A stretch of 45,056 nt of DNA, from assembly GCA_024711065.1 (NCBI GenBank), contig JANJTN010000108.1, positions 1 through 45,056 on the forward strand, written 5' to 3'. Source of the stretch: a bacterium (GTDB lineage Bacteria; Bacteroidota; Ignavibacteria; Kapaibacteriales; Kapaibacteriaceae). Of the stretch, positions 26,204-34,371 are shown piece after piece. Positions within the stretch are counted from its first letter, which is position 1, and each line of letters starts with the position of its first letter. The translations under genes were made by a program, and so were the position numbers. Under the pieces are notes generated by a model. It searched no databases, was not told the DNA's origin, and was given only the letters and a program-made list of their open reading frames with translations.

Positions 26204-27619
26204 TTAGCGGTTTTCGGCTGGAGGGATCTCCGGTGCGTTGAACGCCGTGGCTCGGCGGATACGATAGATGCCCTTGTCATCGATACCGAAGGTGATCACC
26301 TTGTTCACCTGGTTGGCATACGTCCACACCACGCGGGCTTCCCCATCTACCGGGAGCTCGTTGCGGATATCGGTAGGTGGGCCATACAACACGTAGATCC
26401 GGCCCCGTTCAGAGTTGGCTCCATCCGGTTCCTGGATCGTGCTGAAGGCGAAGAATGCCTGGTCGGCACGTTTGTAGAACTCGGCAAGCCGCTCATTGAA
26501 CGTCGTGGTCAGCGTCGGGTCCTGTGTACGCCACCATCCCATCAACTTCGTGCGGCGCTCTACGTCACTACCGTCATCCAGCGAGTCTACAGTTTCCTCG
26601 GAGACGATATAGCGCATCAGATTGATCGCATAATCGATGTTGCGCAGGGCTAGCGGCATCATCTCCCACATGATCCGGAACGGCATTGTTAACGTGTCCG
26701 TGGTTCCTGCACGCACCAGTTCGATCTGGTAGTTACCGGGAACGAGCACCGTAACAGGGATCGGGATCTCGACCAGCGCGATGTCGACGGATCGATGCCC
26801 CACCTCGCCTACCTCCAGATATGGGTCGTGCGTGGTAGCCTGATCCGATACGCGAGGGAAACGCGTGGTTGACGAGCGGACGTCGCCCTCGGTCTCGCTC
26901 ACGCTCCACCACTGAATGTCGCGTGGACCATACGGCAGCTGGCGGATCACATACCGATAGTCCACACTCTCGCGATCATTCAGCAGGATCAACGCCCGTG
27001 CATCTCTGGAACTGAATGCAACATTTCCACTTAGCACAAAGGGCTCCAGCAATTCCACACCCCCTTTGGACACCGGCATGACGAACAGTGGTGCCGTAAG
27101 CTGGCGCATTGGCCGACTGGGGTTGAAGGACACCGTCGGGATCGTGATCTTCTTCTGACTGCTCTCCTTCTGTTGCAGGATCTCCAGCGAGATCCGATAA
27201 CTACCGGGTGGCACCGTGAGCACCACCCAACCATAGTGATAGGCATTCTTGCTGTTGGTCTCGTCGAACGTGGTGGTGTAGGCAATGTCTTCCCAACGAT
27301 GCCGCTGACGGATCACACCAAGCGTATCCCGGACTTCGATCCCGACGGCCATGGGCGCTTTGTAGTTACCGGCAACGTCGTTGGGATCGGTGACCTTGAC
27401 GAAGGTGAGAAAGTCGTTGGCCATGCGGAAAAAGACGGCGATGCGAGCCGAATCCGGAGACTCGGTCGGAACCACGTAGGCGTCGGCGTGAAAGCGTTCG
27501 CCATAGTCTACGAAGATCGTTTTATCCAGAATGCTCTTGGGCTGGCCGTAAGCCGGCACGCTCAGGACCAAGCCCCCTACCATCAAAAGGATCAAGCCGA
27601 CAATGCTAGTGCTGTTCAT
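26204..27619 (-). CDS. GWxTD domain-containing exported protein
   Basis: 471 residues. Signal peptide at 1-25 (ends VPAYGQP). The central part is beta-rich, with repeated phrases such as VPPGSYRISLEI and LVPGNYQIELVR that suggest Ig-like strands. The C-terminal domain carries MGWWRTQDPTLTTTFNERLAEFYKR (key residues W, T and D around 358-366), then GRIYVLYGPPTDIRNE, which is the GWxTD domain found in Acidobacteriota, Chlorobiota and relatives. Function is unknown. It overlaps the ruvX 3' end by 14 bp and is the last gene of the ispF-kinase-ruvX transcript. Confidence 0.85.
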   Translation of the reverse strand: MNSTSIVGLILLMVGGLVLSVPAYGQPKSILDKTIFVDYGERFHADAYVVPTESPDSARIAVFFRMANDFLTFVKVTDPNDVAGNYKAPMAVGIEVRDTLGVIRQRHRWEDIAYTTTFDETNSKNAYHYGWVVLTVPPGSYRISLEILQQKESSQKKITIPTVSFNPSRPMRQLTAPLFVMPVSKGGVELLEPFVLSGNVAFSSRDARALILLNDRESVDYRYVIRQLPYGPRDIQWWSVSETEGDVRSSTTRFPRVSDQATTHDPYLEVGEVGHRSVDIALVEIPIPVTVLVPGNYQIELVRAGTTDTLTMPFRIMWEMMPLALRNIDYAINLMRYIVSEETVDSLDDGSDVERRTKLMGWWRTQDPTLTTTFNERLAEFYKRADQAFFAFSTIQEPDGANSERGRIYVLYGPPTDIRNELPVDGEARVVWTYANQVNKVITFGIDDKGIYRIRRATAFNAPEIPPAENR

Positions 27620-28043
27620 GGAGGAATTCCTGCAGGATCACGGCAGCAGCCACCTGATCCTTGGTACCCTTGGTGTGACGTTTCTTCCTGGACATCCCTG
27701 AGGATCGCATCACCGTGAGAGCGTTCTGTGTAGAGAAGGCTTCATCGACCTCGATCACCGGGATGTTGGTGCGTTGACGCAGCTCCTGGATAAATCGTTC
27801 GATGGTCTCGATGATCTCCGTGGAACGGTCGTCATGATGACGTGGCACGCCCACCAGGATCACATCGACTCTGTCCGCCTGGATCCTGCGCTGGAGCTGG
27901 TCCCACACGCTGGCATCGTTCACGATCACCGGCCGCGTAGAGACCACAATGTGCAGCTCGTCACAGACCGCAACTCCGATCCGTGCTTTGCCGAAGTCGA
28001 GTGCCATCAAGCGCTTGCCGTGTACAGACACACCGGAGGTCAT
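27606..28043 (-). CDS. ruvX: Holliday-junction resolvase-like protein RuvX/YqgF
   Basis: 145-residue RNase H-fold protein acting in pre-16S rRNA 5' maturation and/or junction resolution. Catalytic acidic residues are in LALDFGKARIGVAV-type sequence (MALDFGKARIGVAV here), in IEVDEAFST (usually DERFST) and in the C-terminal KDQVAAAVILQEFL. The Arg to Ala change in DEAFST is a small departure from consensus. The start overlaps the sensor kinase stop by ATGA. Confidence 0.92.
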   Translation of the reverse strand: MTSGVSVHGKRLMALDFGKARIGVAVCDELHIVVSTRPVIVNDASVWDQLQRRIQADRVDVILVGVPRHHDDRSTEIIETIERFIQELRQRTNIPVIEVDEAFSTQNALTVMRSSGMSRKKRHTKGTKDQVAAAVILQEFLHEQH

Positions 28044-30313
28044 GCGGTTACGGTCTCCATCGCTTCATCGGAGGTGTGGCGAGCCCCCTGCATCATATGC
28101 GGGATCCGAAAGACCACTTGCGTGCCGTGGCCGGGTTCGGAGGTCACGCGTAGTGAACCACCATGCAGATGGGTCACATGTTGCATGATCATCGTACCGA
28201 TCCCGGTTCCGCTGCCATCCTTGGCCGTGGTGAAATACGGCTTCATCATGTGTTCCAGCGTAAGCGTATCCATGCCTACCCCTGTGTCGCTCACGCGGAT
28301 GTACACGTGCTCGCGATCGGACCACGTGGCGATCTCCACCGTGCCCGGCTGACCCCGTAGCGCCTTGATCGCATTCTCGACCGCGTTGCGCACAGCCCTC
28401 GACAGCTTGAGGCGATCCACATTCATCATCGTACCGCGCAGCTTCATCGAGAACGTCACGTGTGGGAACATCTCGGGATCGAACTCGTGCCGGATCTGTG
28501 TACAGAATTCCGCGCTGTGCACCGGAGCGCGCACCAGTTCTTCCGACCGACCGACCGACACCAGGTCTCGTACCCGCTGCGTAAGCACCCGCGTCTGGAA
28601 CAGGATGCGGCGTACTCGCTCGTTCCCGCCTTCTGCGGCCTCCCGGGCCAGCTGTTCGGCATTCAGACGGATGGTGGACAGGTTGGTCTGCATATCGTGC
28701 GCCAACTGAGCCCAGTTCACCAGACGTCGGCGTTCCAGCGCCTCGGTGATGTCTACGCCAGTGATCACGATGCCACGGAGGCGACCGAACGTGCCGAACA
28801 TGGGAACGGACGTGAACACATACTCGCGCTGTTCATCGCCGTCGTCGACGTGTACTTTTTCTGAAAGGGGGCGTTGGTCGGTGTACGCCTGCGTCAGCAC
28901 GGCGCGGACACCTTCTACACCGCGATGCTGCACATAGGCATGAAAGGAACGGCCCATGGGTACCTTGCCGGAGATCCTCAACAGTCGAGCCGCCAACTCG
29001 TTGGTCCGGATCAAACGACCACTGGCATCCAGCATGAACAGGAGTCCAGCGCCAGGCACTTCCAGCATGGTATCGATGAAGCGACGCAACCGCCGCTGGC
29101 GCAGCCACAGGACCAGGATCACGGCACACAGCACGATCGGTACCAGAAAGGCCCCGATGGTCTTCATCGCCCGCATGGCCCACCACAGCGGTTGGCGATG
29201 CTCGATCAGCCGCGCCGATCCTGTGAGACTGGTCACATACGTCACCCCGCTGCGTTCGAGCACCTGGGCAGAGCGGGCATCGATATTCAGCTCCATCGGA
29301 TCGCGGGACTGGATAGCCCCCTGCAGATCAGCGGTCACCAATCCGGCACGGTCGATCACATAGATCCGACGGCCGAGAATGCGCAGGGCGACCGGCAGGC
29401 CCAGATCGCGATCAAGTACCGTCCCGCTCGGGATGCCTTCGGTGAACGCCGCTGGCGAACCGACGGACAACACATAGTGTCCCTGCTGGAGCGACACGGC
29501 AGCGATCAGCGGGTCCTCCGCTCCGGGTGCGATATCGATCAGCGAGGCCGTGGTGGCCACCGTGAGCGTACGAGTTTCGTTGGTCTCCGGGTCCACAAAA
29601 GTGATCTGTGTTTCGGTAGAACCGTCTACCTCGGAGACCACGGCAATGGTGCGCTCCAGAGCGATCACGGTCGACATCGGCGCACCCGGTACGGTGGTGG
29701 CCGCCCGCGTTTGTTGCCGAGCGTCGCGCACCGTCAGAAACGCCGTGCCCCCTACATCATGCACGATCGCGATCTCTCCGTGAGCCATCGGTGCAACCGC
29801 GACACCCTGCACGCGCCGTTCGATCAACCGGGGAGATGCACCGCGTCCGGACGGATCGAACACGAACACATCCGTCCCCAGCAAGACATAGGCATTGCTC
29901 AATCGATCATCGCAGGCCAGTACCACACGGTCCGTTGGCTGAAGGGGGCGATCCAGGGGCACTTCCCGCTGAGAGCGGATCGTAAGTTCCATATCCAGTA
30001 CCAGCACATCGGCACCGGACGATTGCACGCGGAGAGCAATGATGGCTCCCCGCCAGATCGCGGCATCGCGGATGTCCATGCCGGGCAGAGCCGAACGCAG
30101 GACGGTCGACGACGTCGAGATCCGCTGCAGCGCCGGTTCGGTGGAGGTCCACGCCGGCTTGGATCGATGCAGTAGAAGATCCTGAGGCGTCAGAAGGATC
30201 CGGCCGGACCATGAGGACGCCATCCCGAATCGGATCGGGTCGTCGGTATCGCCGCGAGCCGCCGCGATCACGAGCGGCATCAGGATGATCACGATCAGCA
30301 GCCGTACGGTCAT
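28040..30313 (-). CDS. Sensor histidine kinase with periplasmic propeller-like domain
   Basis: 757 residues. A signal-like N-terminus (1-20) precedes a ~360-residue extracytoplasmic region of repetitive beta segments that looks propeller-like. A transmembrane helix at ~385-408 is followed by a PAS domain (~420-525), the phospho-acceptor in AQLAHDMQTNLSTIR near 541, and an HATPase domain with NAVENAIKAL, VSDTGVGMD and GSGTGIGTMIM boxes. All kinase motifs are present. No response regulator is next to it, so it is an orphan. It is ATGA-coupled to ispF upstream and ruvX downstream, an unusual setting for a kinase. The signal sensed is unknown. Confidence 0.9.
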   Translation of the reverse strand: MTVRLLIVIILMPLVIAAARGDTDDPIRFGMASSWSGRILLTPQDLLLHRSKPAWTSTEPALQRISTSSTVLRSALPGMDIRDAAIWRGAIIALRVQSSGADVLVLDMELTIRSQREVPLDRPLQPTDRVVLACDDRLSNAYVLLGTDVFVFDPSGRGASPRLIERRVQGVAVAPMAHGEIAIVHDVGGTAFLTVRDARQQTRAATTVPGAPMSTVIALERTIAVVSEVDGSTETQITFVDPETNETRTLTVATTASLIDIAPGAEDPLIAAVSLQQGHYVLSVGSPAAFTEGIPSGTVLDRDLGLPVALRILGRRIYVIDRAGLVTADLQGAIQSRDPMELNIDARSAQVLERSGVTYVTSLTGSARLIEHRQPLWWAMRAMKTIGAFLVPIVLCAVILVLWLRQRRLRRFIDTMLEVPGAGLLFMLDASGRLIRTNELAARLLRISGKVPMGRSFHAYVQHRGVEGVRAVLTQAYTDQRPLSEKVHVDDGDEQREYVFTSVPMFGTFGRLRGIVITGVDITEALERRRLVNWAQLAHDMQTNLSTIRLNAEQLAREAAEGGNERVRRILFQTRVLTQRVRDLVSVGRSEELVRAPVHSAEFCTQIRHEFDPEMFPHVTFSMKLRGTMMNVDRLKLSRAVRNAVENAIKALRGQPGTVEIATWSDREHVYIRVSDTGVGMDTLTLEHMMKPYFTTAKDGSGTGIGTMIMQHVTHLHGGSLRVTSEPGHGTQVVFRIPHMMQGARHTSDEAMETVTA

Positions 30314-30780
30314 TTCGGCTGCACCTCGCAGACGACCCAGGCATGGACGCCTTCCTTGCGACCGGCGTACCCCAGGTGCTCCGATGTGGTGGCCTTCACA
30401 CTCACTCGCTCAACGGGGAGCTGACACAGGGCGGCCATGGTCTGGCGCATCTGTTCCTTGTACGGCAGGATCTTCGGTGCCTGCAACACGAGCGTGGCAT
30501 CGATGTTCACCGGGGCATAACCGCGATCATGCAGCATGGCAATGGCATGCTCTACAAAGACGCTGCTACTAGCCCCCTTCCACGTGGGATCCGTATCCGG
30601 AAAGTGCTCGCCGATGTCGCCCAGCGCCAGCGCGCCCAGCAAGGCATCGACAAGGGCATGTAGCACCACATCGCCATCACTATGAGCAACGGTGCCGATC
30701 TCGGACGGGATGGGAACCCCGCCCAGGACCAAGGATTCGCCTTCAGCAAGGCGGTGGACGTCGAAACCAAGACCGATCAT
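30310..30780 (-). CDS. ispF: 2-C-methyl-D-erythritol 2,4-cyclodiphosphate synthase
   Basis: 156-residue MEP-pathway enzyme forming the cyclodiphosphate precursor of isoprenoids. Zinc ligands are in GFDVHRL (Asp, His) and in HSDGDVVLHALVDALLGA; the substrate region has DIGEHFPDTDP and the C-terminus has VSVKATTSEHLGYAGRKEG. Length is standard. Its 5' untranslated region is made of 8-bp tandem repeats starting 2 bp before the ATG. The gene is coupled to the kinase gene by ATGA. Isoprenoid supply fits the carotenoid genes elsewhere in the window. Confidence 0.96.
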   Translation of the reverse strand: MIGLGFDVHRLAEGESLVLGGVPIPSEIGTVAHSDGDVVLHALVDALLGALALGDIGEHFPDTDPTWKGASSSVFVEHAIAMLHDRGYAPVNIDATLVLQAPKILPYKEQMRQTMAALCQLPVERVSVKATTSEHLGYAGRKEGVHAWVVCEVQPK

Positions 30781-30782
30781 GT

Positions 30783-30838
30783 TAATCTGCTAATGTGCTA
30801 ATCTGCTAATCTGCTAATCTGCTAATGTGGTTATCTGC
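30783..30838. repeat. Tandem array, seven 8-bp units (TAATCTGC) in the ispF leader
   Basis: Seven 8-bp units: TAATCTGC, with TAATGTGC, TAATGTGG and TTATCTGC as variants. It begins 2 bp upstream of the ispF ATG, inside the divergent ispF/xseA region. Copy-number change would alter the ispF leader. Confidence 0.95.
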
Positions 30839-30853
30839 TAACCGTTGATCACC

Positions 30854-30942
30854 GCTCACAGCCAACCGCTCACAGCCAACAGCTCACAGCCAACAGCTCA
30901 CAGCTCACAGCCAACAGCTCACAGCCAACAGCTCACAGCTCG
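30854..30942. repeat. Tandem array of 14-bp units (GCTCACAGCCAACA) with 7-bp half-units
   Basis: Five 14-bp copies interrupted by 7-bp GCTCACA half-units (at 30896 and 30931), showing a heptad base period. It lies just before the xseA start and directly after the ispF-leader array. Confidence 0.93.
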
Positions 30943-30958
30943 TTCGTAGTTTGTACCG

Positions 30959-32203
30959 GTGATCAACGACGTGAAAAATACCGCAAATGCCTCAGACGAG
31001 GTGGTCAGTGTCACAGAGTTAACCCATGCCATCAAAGGCCTGCTGGAAGAGGGCATCGGACAGGTCGTGGTTCGCGGAGAGCTGAGCAACTTCAAACCGG
31101 CAGCGTCGGGCCATCGGTACTTTACGCTCAAGGACGCCGACGCGGCCATTGCCTGCGTGATGTGGCGTAGCCGAACTCTGGATCTGCAGCCCCGCGACGG
31201 CATGCAGGTGGTGGTGGGTGGACGTCTGTCGGTGTATCCACCGCGAGGCAACTATCAGCTGGACTGCGTGTTCATGCGCGAAGAGGGCCTTGGCAACCTG
31301 CATGAAGCCTTCGAGCGCCTGAAGCGCACGCTCGCCGAACGTGGATGGTTCGATCCTGCCACCAAGGCGGATCTGCCGAGGTTTCCGAAAACCGTTGGCA
31401 TCATCACTTCCCCCACCGGTGCGGCTTTGCACGACATGCTGACCACCATCTCACGGCGGTATCCCGCACTCGAGGTGGTGTTTCGTCCGGCACTGGTGCA
31501 GGGCGACGGCAGTGCGGACGACATTGCCGCAGCCATCCGGGAGATGGACGATGCCGGCGTGGACGTGATCATTGTGGGTCGTGGAGGGGGCTCGATCGAA
31601 GATCTATGGAGCTTCAACACCGAGACCGTAGCCACGGCGATCCACGATGCGCGCACACCCATCATCTCGGCGGTGGGACACGAAACCGATGTGACGATCG
31701 CCGACTTCGTTGCTGATCGTCGAGCCGCTACGCCGACAGCTGCAGCGGAACTGGTCACACCGATCACGACAGCGGATCTACTGGACCGTCTGGATGGTGT
31801 CCGCGATAGGATGATCGACGCTATGGACCAGAACGTAGGCCATCTACTGGAGTCCGCCATCGCCTTCACTGATGGAACGGCCGCCCGCCGCATCCGAGAG
31901 CGGATCCTGCTCCGAGCCCAGCGGGTGGACGACCTGTCGGCGCGTTCCGCCCGAGGTATCGCTCATGCCGTGCGGCACCTCCGCAACGATCTGGAACATC
32001 TGGACATCCGCCTTGGCACGCTGCATCCACACCGTCCACTCAAACTCGGCTACGCCATTGTGGAAGTGGACGGCAAGCCCCTTACCGCATCGCGCAACCT
32101 GCAACCCGGAGACACGGCTACCCTGCTCAGATATCGCCAACAGGTGGCCGTGACCGTTGATTCAACCACCGATACCCCACCGCTCGACGACGACCATGGC
32201 TAA
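30959..32203 (+). CDS. xseA: Exodeoxyribonuclease VII large subunit
   Basis: 414-residue catalytic subunit of exonuclease VII, degrading single-stranded DNA. The N-terminal OB-fold has VVRGELSNFKPAASGHRYFTLKD, and the catalytic domain has VGIITSPTGAALHDML, the GRGGGSIEDLWSFN loop and SAVGHETDVTIADFVADRRAATPTAAAE. The helical region near 290-360 is shorter than in E. coli. The start is GTG at 30959; another GTG at 30971 is possible and neither has a clear Shine-Dalgarno sequence. It overlaps xseB by 8 bp. Confidence 0.95.
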   Translation: MINDVKNTANASDEVVSVTELTHAIKGLLEEGIGQVVVRGELSNFKPAASGHRYFTLKDADAAIACVMWRSRTLDLQPRDGMQVVVGGRLSVYPPRGNYQLDCVFMREEGLGNLHEAFERLKRTLAERGWFDPATKADLPRFPKTVGIITSPTGAALHDMLTTISRRYPALEVVFRPALVQGDGSADDIAAAIREMDDAGVDVIIVGRGGGSIEDLWSFNTETVATAIHDARTPIISAVGHETDVTIADFVADRRAATPTAAAELVTPITTADLLDRLDGVRDRMIDAMDQNVGHLLESAIAFTDGTAARRIRERILLRAQRVDDLSARSARGIAHAVRHLRNDLEHLDIRLGTLHPHRPLKLGYAIVEVDGKPLTASRNLQPGDTATLLRYRQQVAVTVDSTTDTPPLDDDHG

Positions 32204-32396
32204 GAAACAACCCTCCATCGAAGACCAGCTCAAACGTCTCGAAGAGATCGCCTCCATCCTGGACCGGGGCGATGTGCCCATCGAAGAACAACTCAAGCTG
32301 TTCACCGAAGGCATGGAGCTATCCAAACATGCCCGTACCTACCTCGAAGAAGCCGAGCTCCGCATCCGCCAGTTGGGCGGGATCGAGGAAGAGTAG
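32196..32396 (+). CDS. xseB: Exodeoxyribonuclease VII small subunit
   Basis: 66-residue helical partner of XseA. Family core: SIEDQLKRLEEIASILDRGDVPIEEQLKLFTEGMEL, with the typical acidic end LGGIEEE. The ATG at 32196 overlaps the xseA stop by 8 bp, so translation is coupled. The stop codon is the first base group of the inverted heptad array that follows. Confidence 0.94.
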   Translation: MAKKQPSIEDQLKRLEEIASILDRGDVPIEEQLKLFTEGMELSKHARTYLEEAELRIRQLGGIEEE

Positions 32397-32544
32397 CGAG
32401 TAGCGTCTAGCGTCTTTCGTCTAGCGTCTAGGCGTTAGGTGCGAGGCGCGAATCGCTAAACGCTAGACGCTAGACGCTAGACGCTAAACGCTAGACGCTA
32501 GACGCTAGACGCTAGACGCTAGACGCTAGACGCTAGACGCTAGG
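32394..32544. repeat. Inverted heptad array (TAGCGTC arm / CGCTAGA arm)
   Basis: Left arm: four to five 7-bp units of the TAGCGTC type (32394-32428), starting at the xseB stop codon. Right arm: thirteen 7-bp CGCTAGA-type units (32454-32544; two read CGCTAAA). The arms are reverse complements, so the stretch can fold into a large hairpin. It fills the gap between convergent xseB and gpsA; there is no T-run. Confidence 0.95.
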
Positions 32545-32552
32545 GCTGCTCT

Positions 32553-33542
32553 TTATTCTGCTTTCGCTGGACGCAGCATCAGCTCGCGGATCGCCGTCAT
32601 GGGGTCTTCGCCTTCGAACAGGATCGCGGCGACCTTGGAGGTGATCGGCAGCTCGACGCCGGCTTCGGCGGCGAATTCGAGGGCCGATCGTGTGGTTGGC
32701 ACGCCTTCGGCCACGGCCGTCATGCTGCCAAGCACCTCGTCGATCGAGCGCCCCTTGCCCACCTGTTCACCCACATAGCGATTGCGGGAGTGCTGCGATC
32801 CGCAGGTTACGATCAGGTCGCCCATGCCGGCCAGGCCGTAGAACGTCTCCTTGTCGGCTCCAAGTGCCTGCCCCAGACGGGAGATCTCGGCCAGCCCCCT
32901 GGTCATCACAGCCGCCTTGGTGTTATCGCCCAAGTGAGCCCCGTCGATGATCCCGGCCGCAATGGCGATCACGTTCTTGAGGGCACCACAGATCTCTACG
33001 CCCACCACATCGGTGGTGGTGTAGACCCGGAAGGTCTCCGTGGAGAACGCCTCTTGCACAAGACGGCCGGCCTGCGTGTCCTCGCAGGCACACACCACGG
33101 TGGTGGGCATGTCCTCGATCACCTCTTCGGCATGACTTGGACCGCTCAGCACCGCATAGATCTTCATGGAAGGGGCAACTTCAGCGAAGATCTGGGACAC
33201 CAACTCATGGGTACCGAGCTCGATGCCTTTGGCCACGTTCACCAGGATGGCACTGGTAAGCAGCCCGGCAGCCGCAGGGCTTTCGAAGGTGGTGCGGACG
33301 TATTGCGTGGGCGTGGCATTGACCACGATCTGGCACCCTTGCAGATCGGACAGGTCGGACGTTGCCGTGACGCCCTCTCCTAGGCCACTGCCGGGGAGAT
33401 AGTGGGAATTGGTGCCGTTCGTGTTGATATCATGCACCACCTCCGGCTCGCGGGCGAACATGATCACGGTGTGCCCATTCTCGGCGGCCACGTGGGCCAG
33501 CGCCGAACCCCAGGCACCGGAGCCAACGATGCCGATGCGCAT
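32553..33542 (-). CDS. gpsA: Glycerol-3-phosphate dehydrogenase [NAD(P)+]
   Basis: 329-residue cytoplasmic enzyme reducing dihydroxyacetone phosphate to sn-glycerol-3-phosphate for phospholipids. The Rossmann motif GSGAWGSALA begins at residue 7. NVAKGIE, the SGPSHAEEV block, the catalytic-Lys region GALKNVIAIAAGI and the GLAGMGDLIVTC end are all present. The start shares one base with the plsY stop (TGATG). PlsY, encoded just upstream, uses its product, so the two form a phospholipid-entry unit. Confidence 0.96.
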   Translation of the reverse strand: MRIGIVGSGAWGSALAHVAAENGHTVIMFAREPEVVHDINTNGTNSHYLPGSGLGEGVTATSDLSDLQGCQIVVNATPTQYVRTTFESPAAAGLLTSAILVNVAKGIELGTHELVSQIFAEVAPSMKIYAVLSGPSHAEEVIEDMPTTVVCACEDTQAGRLVQEAFSTETFRVYTTTDVVGVEICGALKNVIAIAAGIIDGAHLGDNTKAAVMTRGLAEISRLGQALGADKETFYGLAGMGDLIVTCGSQHSRNRYVGEQVGKGRSIDEVLGSMTAVAEGVPTTRSALEFAAEAGVELPITSKVAAILFEGEDPMTAIRELMLRPAKAE

Positions 33543-34225
33543 CAGGATTGTCGCTTGAAGATCTGCAGTTTGGCGAAGCGATTCTCGGTTCCTGCCAGCA
33601 ACCGTTTGATGTTGCTGCGGTGGGCAAAGATCACCAGCACGGCCAGGACCACGAAGGCGTGAACCATGAAATGGTACCCTTCGATCTCCACACCAAGGAT
33701 GTTGTACCGAAAGGCCATGGTGCCCGGAACGGCCATGGCTGCCACGATCGAGCCCAGAGACACATAGCCGCTGGCGAACAACAGCAACAGAAAGATGCCG
33801 GCTGCCACGGCCACCTCGACCGGTGCCATGGCGATCAGCAAGCCAACCGACGTATTGATGCCCTTACCGCCCTTGAATCCGGCGAAGACGGACCAGATGT
33901 GACCGATCACGGCCGAAAGGCCGGCGATGAACTTCACCACCGTAGCGTCTTCGAACGGCGTGCGGTTCACGAACGGCATCTGCGTATCAAAGAAATAGGC
34001 CACCAGGCCCACAGCCACAAAACCCTTCAGGATGTCCAGGATCTGCACCAGCAAGCCCCATTTCCATCCCATCACGCGGAACACATTGGTGCTGCCCATG
34101 TTTCCGCTCCCCTTGGAGCGGATGTCGAACCCAAAAAAGCCCTTGCTGATGATCAGGGCCGTCGGGATCGAACCGATCAGATAACTCTGAACGATGATGA
34201 TGATGAGTCGAAGAATCGGGTCCAT
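33542..34225 (-). CDS. plsY: Acyl-phosphate:glycerol-3-phosphate acyltransferase
   Basis: 227-residue multi-pass membrane enzyme making lysophosphatidic acid from acyl-phosphate. Family motifs: YLIGSIPTALIISK near the N-terminus, DIRSKGSGNMGSTNVFRVMG and FKGGKGINTSVG. About six hydrophobic segments are seen. It is slightly longer than usual owing to the loop near TQMPFVNRTPF. It starts the plsY-gpsA pair and is divergent from the ClpB-like gene, with 146 bp between them that hold no gene. Confidence 0.95.
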   Translation of the reverse strand: MDPILRLIIIIVQSYLIGSIPTALIISKGFFGFDIRSKGSGNMGSTNVFRVMGWKWGLLVQILDILKGFVAVGLVAYFFDTQMPFVNRTPFEDATVVKFIAGLSAVIGHIWSVFAGFKGGKGINTSVGLLIAMAPVEVAVAAGIFLLLLFASGYVSLGSIVAAMAVPGTMAFRYNILGVEIEGYHFMVHAFVVLAVLVIFAHRSNIKRLLAGTENRFAKLQIFKRQS

Positions 34226-34359
34226 GGTCCTCTACGTCTGTCCGTGAACTGACCTACTAAAATACGCGTCTGGTCAATATCGCCCATTGTGACCGGAGTT
34301 ACGCTATCCGTGGTGGACATTCGTCTATTCGGTTCTGGGCACCCAAGATGTGCCGTATG

Positions 34360-34365
34360 AAGGAG
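34360..34365 (+). promoter_or_regulatory. Shine-Dalgarno sequence of the ClpB-like gene
   Basis: AAGGAG at 34360-34365, 6 nt before the ATG at 34372. It matters because it shows that the shortened ClpB-like protein has its own designed start rather than being the tail of a broken gene. Confidence 0.75.
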
Positions 34366-34371
34366 TACACC

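Noticed and set aside
28874-30175. 433-codon open frame antisense to the sensor kinase
   Set aside because: Covers the kinase sensor and transmembrane regions on the other strand, shows no domain, and has shadow-like composition.
34226-34371. A missing ClpB N-terminal half or frameshift upstream of the short ClpB-like gene
   Set aside because: Searched by eye in all frames; no NBD1 motif (Walker A or B of D1) is present, and a good Shine-Dalgarno sequence precedes the short start.
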